64,000 bases of DNA, from positions 249,579,827-249,643,826 of the forward strand of contig CP136064.1 in the NCBI GenBank assembly GCA_032622095.1. The letters are read 5' to 3'. The notes beneath the pieces were generated by a model. The model did not search any database. It was given only the letters and a program-made list of their open reading frames with translations, and was not told where the DNA came from. Each line of letters starts with the position of its first letter. The stretch's first letter is position 1. Of this stretch, positions 56,441-64,000 are shown one piece after another. The translations under genes were made by a program, and so were the position numbers. This stretch comes from Siphonodentalium dalli. Lineage: Eukaryota; Mollusca; Scaphopoda; Gadilida; Siphonodentaliidae.

Positions 56441-58045
56441 TTAAGCCCCAGGGTGTTCCTGGCAAAATTTGAGGGCTTTTTGGATAAAGAGAGTCAAATG
56501 GGCCAATATTCTACCTTTCTTAGTATTGAAAAGTGCGTTCAGTTTCATCGTGTTTGGCCTGATATAGTAGTATGGTTCGATGTGTCTCTTCCTGATATCA
56601 TTCAATTTTTGACATTTAAGGATAATGTGGAATTCGTCTCCTATTTCCAGGTTACATAGCTTGCATTTACGGTCGGTATACTCTGTGTTTGTCCAGGAAC
56701 CCGTTTCAATTGGTAAATGATGATTTCTCGTTCTAAATTTCACTAATCGTGAGACGGTGCATTGATTCCTGGATAGGATGTACGGTTCTTTGCCAAAGTT
56801 AGTTTTTACTATTCTGTAGAATCCGTATTTGCTGGACGATGATATAGAACCCCTCCATTCTTGAATAAATATGTCGTGTAGTCTTTCTGTTATTGCTCTA
56901 TTGAATTTCTTTGTTTCGGGGGCCCACTGGTTGATCCAAAATGACGACCGTCCCAATTCGTTCAAAGTATTACGTACGTATTTCAACCATGCATTATTGT
57001 TTGATGATGTAAGGGCGGAGTAATATAATTTTAGTGGTAACCTGTTTGTGGGCATATTCATAAGTTTTCCCCAATATGAGAGTAGGCTTGTTTTTATTTT
57101 GAGCTCTATCGGGTATATTCCTGTTTCACCGTAAATAAAGGTAGTGGCAGTTGATTTTTTTAAGCCGAACATGAATTTAAGGAACCATATCTCTAGCTTT
57201 CCGAACGCTGTTATGTTTTCGTGACCCCATACTTCACACCCGTATGTAATTATCGGTACAATAGTTTTTTCGTATATGTCAAGGGTACAATCGAATGTTA
57301 GTTTGTGCTTTCTAACTTTACTTATTAGGGTATACATTGCCTTTTTTGCGTCATTACATCTGAGGTCTCTCTCTCTTTTAAAGTTGCACGTTTTGCTGAA
57401 CCAAGTACCTAGGTACTTAAAGTGATTTACATATTCGATGAGTTCGTCGTTTATGTGCAGTTTAAGTGGTAATTTAATCTTTTTTCGCCCACTAAAAATC
57501 ATAGCTTTCGTTTTCGAATAATTTATGTTCAATTTCCAATTGTCGCAGTACTGTGCGAAATGATTGAGCGCGGTCTGAAGATGCGATGCGGAGTTAGCCA
57601 GGATTACTGTATCATCTGCGTATATGAGTAGGAACAGCTTCTTGAAAATATCAAGATACTCGTCCGCAGATCCCACATAGTGGATACCATTACAATTTCG
57701 CGATTCGAGGAAAAGTTCAAGGTCGTTTATGTACATTGAAAAAAGTATCGGGGATAAACCGTCGCCCTGTTTCACTCCTATCACGCTATCAAAACTATCA
57801 GAAAGAACATTGTTAGCAATTACTTTCATCTTAAGATTATCATATATCTTCTGTATTATTCTGAGTACATTTCCGGTGATTTTATGATGTCTCAGTTTCG
57901 CCCATAGTCCATCTCTCCACACTGAATCGAAAGCTTTGGAAAAATCAATGAATGCGCAGTACAAGTTTTGTTTCCCTGACTTGAGTAATTGAGTCAACAT
58001 GTGCTGGCTGTATATGGCTGTGGAGCAATGAGTCAGTATAACCAC
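56441..58045 (-). pseudogene. 5'-truncated LINE reverse transcriptase ORF (YADD type)
   Basis: 534 uninterrupted codons on the - strand. RT motif A CAFIDFSKAFDSVW (30-43), motif B GVKQGDGLSPILFSMYINDL (90-109), motif C LIYADDTVIL (140-149), then WKLNINYSKTKAMIF, HFKYLGTWF, IVPIITYGCEVWG, and a C-terminal zinc-knuckle-like CKLCNLEIGDEFHIILKC (C-x2-C-x8-H-x4-C, from residue 461). All three RT Asp residues are present. The frame begins inside the fingers domain (SQHMLTQLLKSGKQ) because the insertion is 5'-truncated near 58045; the endonuclease is absent. A short fragment of a related element is at 38390-38655. Clade not assigned. Confidence 0.88.
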
Positions 58046-58059
58046 TACCTATCCTCGCG

Positions 58060-58430
58060 CAAATACCCATATAATCCAGGGGGGGGGGGGGGTCGGAAAA
58101 AAAATTCAGGCACGTATGGCATTTTTTCCCTTTCGATCATTTTTTGTACCCACCCACCCCCACCGCCAAATTTTTTTCCGTTTTCGGCAGTTTTTTCCGA
58201 CCATTTTTTGACACCCACCCCCCCCCCTTTTAACACTAAAACAGAGATTTGCGGGGGGAAATTCACTGTAAACAGCTGTATATGAATTTCTGTGCATACT
58301 ATTTATCATGGATGTTAACATGGACATGTAAATAGGAATGAGTAATTTTGAGGTCATTCGGCCAAAAAAACATGGCTGCCAGCGGCCATCTTGGATTTCA
58401 AAATTTGCAACAAAATACAACACGATAACT
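58060..58430 (+). repeat. Dispersed repeat family G, copy 2
   Basis: Inverse counterpart of 27860-28185, with a G run at 58080, CCACCCACCCCCACC, a C run at 58218, AACACTAAAACAGAGATTTG and CATGGCTGCCAGCGGCCAT. It abuts the truncated 5' end of the LINE, which may have inserted into it. Confidence 0.75.
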
Positions 58431-58616
58431 TCCTGCAGTCAGTTTACCAGTTAGAATTACATTATTTGTCTCATTCAAACTGATTCAAAGTGGTTTTGAA
58501 GCCCAACTCATTGCCAAAACACTAAAAACAAGCAGGAATTTTTGTTTTTAGTTGCGGAAAAAATTGCTTGTTGGTGGCTTTGACCACCCACCCACCCCGG
58601 CATACGTGCCGGAAGA

Positions 58617-58980
58617 AATGTTTTCACCCCCCCCCCCTGTATAATCGACCTATAATGTGAAATAGGTACATAATGTGATTATTTCATTGTGACATAAGCC
58701 GATGACGGATCATATCCGTTATTTCGTTTTATGGCGCGAGCCACAGTGAAAACACATGTTAAAGAGCGTACACCTGAAAAGTCATGAGTTGTCTTATATA
58801 TGTCATTCTCCGCGCATAATTGTCTTAGAATCGCGTCAGTTTGAGTCGATAATGTGACTAAAATGCTCTCATTTTCAGCACATTATCGACTCAAAATGAG
58901 GCCGTTCTAAGCAGATTATCTACATAAAACATGTTCTATCACAAGCAGATTAATGTAAGGGTTTTCGGGAGAACATTCTG
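58617..58980 (+). repeat. Dispersed repeat family D, copy
   Basis: Colinear with 20627-20995 (see there), ending TTTTCGGGAGAACATTCTG. Confidence 0.75.
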
Positions 58981-60897
58981 GTGTAACAATGTTTGGCGTC
59001 TTATCGATCTAATAAATTTCGTCGCATGAGAACCAAAGGGTTCTATGTCCCATTGGCACGTTTTGTGGGAAATCGATGTTGAAGATTCATGATCCGATTC
59101 TTCAAACTTAAATAGCTGTAATGGTGTTATATTTGAGTTAAACGGTTAAAATATATCACAACGTGATTCCATGTGAAATATTAATACCTAAAACCAAAGA
59201 GTTTTCGTGAAAAACGTGAAAACGTGTTTGGAGATAGAACTTTTATGCACAAAACTGCCACTTTGTCTCCGGGCTAAAAAGCACTCGGAGATAGAACATT
59301 ATTGCTCACCGGAACTGCATATCTTGGTGCGAACTAAAGGGTTCAATACGGTACTGGTAATTGGTCAGTACTGCGGGTTCGTGTTCTTGCATTTGCTTAC
59401 GATGAATTTAGGTTCGTTGCAAGGTATGTTGTAGCGTGTCTGTTACACACATATATATATTGTTGATTTCTAGGAAGATGCGGGAAAAATAATTTCTCCG
59501 TTGTATTCGAATGATATTTTAATTCAAGCTAATGACACTCACGAATCCAAAATATACAAAGTCTAATATTCTGAACACATCAGGTCAGTGTTAATCGCAC
59601 GATATTTATCAAACGAGGATTTTATAGTCGAAAACTTAACAACAGGCGAAAATTCTTAAAGCTTTTAAAATGTCGGTAAAACGATCGAAGTTACTGACGA
59701 TCGGCAATCCGTACAGATTCCGCCACAAAAATCTAGATAAACCAATAATTTGACAACATCGTTGTCTCAGCACAGTGGGGTGACATGGTCTCAAATCGCG
59801 CCCTCGGTCGGATATGAAACCCTCGCACGCGACGTGGGACCCTATCATCCTCACTGGACTGAGACAACTTAAATATGATGGACACAGAAAAACACTTTAT
59901 TTCCATAGAAAGTAATTTTTGGCAGTGTGTGCAAAATGGTGCATGATCTCCGGGACACGATGCCTTTACGAGTCTGTCGCAGTGGACGTGTGCTTGTGTG
60001 ATTAATACATATCTTATATTAAGGTATTCCTTCTCACGCAGGGAAATTGTTGAATCGAATAAGACAATAACGATCGTTATAACAGAACGTTTTCTTTTAA
60101 ATCAACAATATTGTGTTTCATACACTGTTAAAATTAACTTAAGTGTTACGTGCAGTCAACTCGAACCTTGACAAAGTTAACTCGTTGTACACTGCTCTAA
60201 TTCCACACAATCATTCAATAAGCTTGGGAACAAGATTTTTTTATTTTAACTCGGTAACGGCCAAACGGCATGTATGATCAGGCACATCTACACAACGTCA
60301 TTATACTATTTAATTTCCTTTTTAAAAACGAGGCCGATATAACACCCATTTCAATTGGTAATATGTTGTCAAGGTACGAGAGCAGCTGCTCACGCCTCCT
60401 TCGGGTGAGACAGTGCAGCGAAAAATCTTATAAAGCAAACTTCAGCAAATTATGCGAGTCAGAAACAGACACAAATTAAAACACCCTGACTGGGTTTTAA
60501 AGTTACACATTTAAAACATGGCAAAACTGACACAAAGGGACGCAAGGACTTTAACGTTGGTACATTTTGGCTATGATTAAAATATCTACCCATTGAAGAC
60601 ATTATTGAAAACTTATATTCTGAGACACATCTGCGTTAATATCTTAGTGAAAAAGTGTCCAGTTTGGAAAGAACTCAACAAATGAGAGTAAATGCGATGA
60701 CTTCTTGACTTCAATGAACAATTTACATGATATTCGGCAAATAATATTTTCTTAGCAATCCCGAACTAACACCACATCACAATAATAATAATAATATTTT
60801 AAACTTAAAGTCACAATGGCTCTCACGTGTGTAAACTCGCGGCATAGATTTTAATCACTTGGAACAACTCCTTTTCAGATCTTGTCTACACTCTTGG
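58981..60897. other. Unassigned; GGAGATAGAAC-type repeat at left
   Basis: 59020-59310 contains GTCGCATGAGAACCAAAGGG (inverse match at 63095-63115) and two GGAGATAGAAC motifs, so it is related to 62560-63125. A GC-richer segment at 59780-59870 has a possible tRNA-like promoter arrangement on the - strand, too weak to call a SINE. The rest has no supported feature. Confidence 0.4.
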
Positions 60898-61104
60898 TAC
60901 ACTTTAACAAACAATAACATAAATGGGTCCAAAATTACAACATCAGATGAGATAAGATTAATTTTATTTTTAGTCGGATATGCATGTACAACAATATGTG
61001 TTTTATATCGTTGTACATATCGGACTATAAATAACATTGATCTTATCTCATCTTATCGGATGGTGTGATTCTGGACCACTTATGTTAATGTTTGTTAAAG
61101 TGTA
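60898..61104. mobile_element. TA-flanked fold-back MITE (207 bp)
   Basis: TA at 60898-60899 and 61103-61104. Arms are TACACTTTAACAAACAATAA on the left and TTAATGTTTGTTAAAGTGTA on the right, and complementarity continues through GATGAGATAAGA / TCTTATCTCATC. TA targets suggest a Tc1/mariner-type element. Its centre holds, on the - strand, the first AATAAA (60964-60969) downstream of the stop codon of the - strand gene. Confidence 0.75.
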
Positions 61105-61211
61105 CAATGCTAAAGTCTTCATGTTCATTTGATAAAAGTTATTTCTACAGGAACAAACATTCGAAAAGAGTAAAGATGCAAATATATATGTGCTACTGTA
61201 CTTTTACAATT

Positions 61212-61408
61212 TTAGAGAGTTATTTGCGAAAAAATTACATCATATAACTCCTTGTCCATTGCGGGCATCCATCGCATCATACTTCGTATGTCCTTGACCT
61301 TCTCCGCCGGCAGCTTTTTTGTCTTAACCGTAGCTAGAACCTGAGGCAGATCATGAGTCTGCTGACTTCTGCTGTTCAAGGTTACAATAAACTTCAACTC
61401 CGCAAGAC
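61212..61408 (-). CDS. Unrecognised gene, last coding exon
   Basis: Starts at 61408 after an acceptor TGAGTTAG|GT (phase 1), completing a Gly codon with the preceding exon. It reads LAELKFIVTLNSRSQQTHDL, PQVLATVKTKKLPAEKVKDI, RSMMRWMPAMDKELYDVIF and SQITL, with stop TAA at 61214-61212. Base composition is more GC-rich and codon-like than the surroundings, and the peptide is amphipathic with no low complexity. I do not recognise the family. The polypyrimidine tract before the acceptor is weak. Support rests on the matched phase, the joined sense of the peptide, and the absence of repeat copies in the window. Confidence 0.5.
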
Positions 61409-61735
61409 CTAACTCACACACGGGTTATTTCTTAATTTAGTCGGATTTCTACAACATCTTGCAACATGAAAGAGCATAACCATTGGTTGCACTTGGTCTT
61501 ATCAATGGATGACATGACTTATCTCGTCTACTGTCTACACAATCAAGCAGGGCAACATGCAGGTGTGTACTGTTGTAGAAAGTCTATATTTATTGTGTAT
61601 ATGTTGACAAATCATGTAATTCCACGTGAACATTTATTTATTTTGTGTTTTTATTGTCGATTTCGGCGGTCAGGGTTATATCGCGGTCGTAGAGAAGAGA
61701 AATCACTGGGATATTTTCACAGACAAACCACCTAC

Positions 61736-61838
61736 CTTCGGCGAGTGCATGACCAGCAGCTCCCTCGGAAAAGCTGGTCCGAAATTCGCGAAGAACGGGA
61801 ATCAAGCGTCGTACCTCCAGCGCAGAGAGGTCTATTGG
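61736..61838 (-). CDS. Unrecognised gene, penultimate exon
   Basis: 103 bp on the - strand between an acceptor (branch-like TATCTAAC, then TTTTTATGACTCCAAG|CC) and a donor CGAAG|GTAGGT. It reads PIDLSALEVRRLIPVLREF, then RTSFSEGAAGHALAEG, phase 0 in and phase 1 out. It joins in frame to the exon at 61408. GC-rich relative to its flanks. The frame is also open further upstream on this strand, so the exon could begin earlier. No earlier exon found toward 64000. Confidence 0.5.
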
Positions 61839-62019
61839 CTTGGAGTCATAAAAATTACACGTTAGATAACCGAGACCCCTTTCCATGTGAACTGGGGTGA
61901 CAAATAGGTTGTCTCTAATTTCCTGCATGCATTTCCTATCCAACTTTTCATACATTTGGTTAATTATATGACATATTTATAGTTTTTATCTATTTTTTTC
62001 TGATGGAATGAATTACAAT

Positions 62020-62165
62020 GGAGATAAACAAACTTCGTTTCGTTCGATTTTGGCCAAATAAACCGCGAACAAACTATTGGAGAACTCGCCTTTCAGGTTC
62101 TTTCTCCAATAGATCTTTCGCCGTCTATTTGACCAAAACTGAACTGAATAAGTATGTTTATCTCC
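62020..62165. repeat. Fold-back repeat (146 bp)
   Basis: Arms of about 65 bp: GGAGATAAACAAACTTCG... on the left and ...AAGTATGTTTATCTCC on the right. Inner matches are TTTTGGCCAAATAAACCGCG against CGCCGTCTATTTGACCAAAA and CTATTGGAGAA against TTCTCCAATAG. Predicted long hairpin. Confidence 0.8.
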
Positions 62166-62559
62166 TAAATATCAGACGAGTTTCTATTTCATACGCAATA
62201 TCCGATGAGGCTTAAATAGAAGTGATCCCATTTTTATGCCTGGTTGAACATTTCTGATTATAACCTAATATGTTATATATGAACGTACATGTGTCATGTG
62301 GGTGTACAATGCATATCCCGCAAAAATATGTTACAACCATGACTATTTTCATGTTAGCAAATTCGAACAGGAAGACCCAAAACCCCATAAACTAAACATT
62401 CCGGCGTCCCTATGCATGGCTATGTTTGCGTGCTTCGGGACTTTGCATGAACTTTGGGAATATAAGTACACTATATATACGATAACCATACTATTTTTGT
62501 ATTAGTTCAATTTAATATATAGTCATAAATAATATACATGTATATAATAATGAATATAT

Positions 62560-63125
62560 CGAAATAAGAAGGTTCTCAAGAGAGGAGGACGAACTGGGGT
62601 AGGAATTGTCAGAGCAAGAACGTTCTATCTCCCGTAACGTAATGCAGTGGCATGGATTTTTGCTGCATATTATTTCAGGGTTAAAGGGTTCTATCTCCAT
62701 ATACCGACTAAAACAAGCCGATAAACGATAAGCAATGAGTAGCAAAATATGTAAATTGGTAGCAGGGTCAAATCTGCGTAAAATTAACAAATATAGAATG
62801 AAAATGATACGAACAAATCGTGAGAAATGCCTGTTTACATCATTGTATATTATCGCATATTTTTCATAGCAGCCATTCGTCAATTTTTGATCACATGACA
62901 TATATCGTCATTTTCATTGGCTAAGGAGATAGAACCTTTTTGCTCGGACGAATTTGTTCGTTATGGAGATAGAGCCTAAATGCATTGCGTTTTACGAACG
63001 AACGGTGCATATAGGGTAAGGTATGTTTGGTTCATTCGATAGAAAATTCTCTTCCGATTCCAATGATACCCATAACTCATTTTCCCGCCAAAATGGACAT
63101 TTGGTTCTCATGCGACGCTATGTTG
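62560..63125. repeat. GGAGATAGAAC-type repeat segment
   Basis: The motif TTCTATCTCC or its complement occurs at about 62624, 62690, 62929 and 62966, with GTTCTCATGCGACG at 63099 matching 59025 in inverse. It is a relative of the 59020-59310 sequence. The open frames here are not credible genes. Confidence 0.5.
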
Positions 63126-63410
63126 GACATTGCTATGTTGTAACAAAGCATGACAGCCCAGAATGTCATCATTTGCATGTATGGTCACCTTATATGGCCA
63201 CGGAGCTAACTAATAGCACATGGTTGTAGTTTACAGTCAAACTATGCATGTGCCATAGTATATATATTCGCAAGCCACTCAAATGTGATTTATATTACAA
63301 CTTCGTATACATGTAGTATAGCTTATACCAATATGAAAAGAAAAGAATCGGGTGATGTCCAGAGGTGACAATCATTGGCGTTCTGTAGAATTGGCCAATT
63401 ATTCATATAT

Positions 63411-63668
63411 AAGTGAAGTAAACGTTCTTTATGTTTACCATATCAGGAATGGACTAACACGGAACGCTCATTTCTGTTCCATTCCGTGCACATTGCTGTT
63501 GTTTGTTTGGGACACAAGCACCATATTCAATGTTATATTTTGATGACTTCGATGTGTCATTCTGGGACATATAATGCCCATATAAAGGTAGTTCACTGCA
63601 AGTATTTATCGATTTATTTCGATACCAGGAAAAATTCCAAAAGAGAATATTATTAAGTGTATTCTTGT
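63411..63668 (+). repeat. Dispersed repeat family H, copy 2
   Basis: Same order as 28381-28640 (ACCATATCAGGAATGGACTA, TTGGGACA.AAGCACCATAT, AAAGGTAGTTCACTGCAAGT, TTATTTCGATACCAGG). Confidence 0.7.
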
Positions 63669-64000
63669 GGCTTTAAATAATTTTGCGTTACCGTAGTCTT
63701 TATATAATAAAATGTAATTTATCTCACTCCCTTCGCCTACAGTTAGTAATTTCTCAGTTATGTTTATACAGAAGTCAGATAAAGGTTCTGTATTACATGA
63801 TATGAGGAATCGATTACCAACGGGAAGAGTTGCACATCAGTAATTTTCCCACTCAAATAATATTATTTTTCTGTTCAGAAATTTACAAGGATAAACACCG
63901 ACGCTTAATTTACGAGACAGCTTGTAGTTACATAACCACCATCAGTCATTTCCCCCACTCAAACAGTCATCTTAGGTATATACGACAAATAATCATAGTT
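63669..64000. other. No supported feature
   Basis: AT-rich; a short phrase ACCAACGGGAAGAGTTGCAC at 63816 resembles 55900. Nothing else. Confidence 0.4.

Noticed and set aside
59636-59880. Possible tRNA-derived SINE on the - strand
   Set aside because: A GGTTTCATATCC segment resembles a polymerase III B box, but the A box is poor, there is no tail, and no second copy is seen.
61466-61900. 144-codon + strand frame
   Set aside because: It is the complement of the GC-rich - strand exon at 61736-61838, which has splice sites; the + strand reading has none I can support.
49040-64000. Later exons of the C16orf89-like gene
   Set aside because: I looked for Cys/Trp-rich continuation with consensus splice sites and found none; they probably lie outside the window.
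1-64000. CRISPR array, prophage, operon or rRNA
   Set aside because: The tandem arrays have no unique spacers; composition, splice sites and retroelements indicate an animal nuclear genome.

Overview
The window looks like ordinary intron-rich animal DNA: AT-rich, few long open frames, consensus spliceosomal splice sites, and a large share of dispersed repeats. The mix of non-LTR retrotransposons, short TTAA-flanked inverted-repeat elements and a LINE/SINE tail of the type seen in molluscs suggests a lophotrochozoan, probably a mollusc. That placement is inference. I found no bacterial-style operons, CRISPR arrays or rRNA.

Host genes. On the + strand a TATA/initiator promoter (35842-35876) leads into exon 1 (35981-36158) of a gene I recognise as a homologue of the secreted protein family UPF0764 (human C16orf89). 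Exon 2 is 48730-49039. Both junctions are phase 1 and join to one continuous reading frame across a 12.6-kb intron. The 5' splice site of exon 2 lies inside a 69-bp minisatellite, so the donor site is present five times. Later exons were not found. On the - strand the last two exons of an unrecognised gene appear at 61736-61838 and 61212-61408, again with matching intron phase.

Mobile DNA. 2.5-11 kb holds two 3' fragments of one LINE family, a broken Mutator-like (FLYWCH-MULE) transposase and two short satellites. 14-34 kb is a patchwork of TTAA-flanked elements, fold-back repeats and three copies of one LINE that keep the 5' leader and gag-like ORF1 but lack reverse transcriptase. Intron 1 (36-48.7 kb) holds more of these plus a roughly 32-copy, 38-bp satellite whose single-copy progenitor survives in a paralogous block nearby. 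49.9-55 kb is a Tx1/L1-like LINE interrupted by two later insertions, one a CR1-like LINE with a single internal stop in its remaining frame. 56.4-58 kb is a further LINE with a YADD reverse transcriptase.

Two groups of TTAA-flanked elements can be separated by their termini: CCCTTT... (piggyBac-like) and AGG.... Members of the first group with different terminal repeats share one 69-nt hairpin. That hairpin, the donor-site minisatellite and the satellite birth event are the most interesting signals here.
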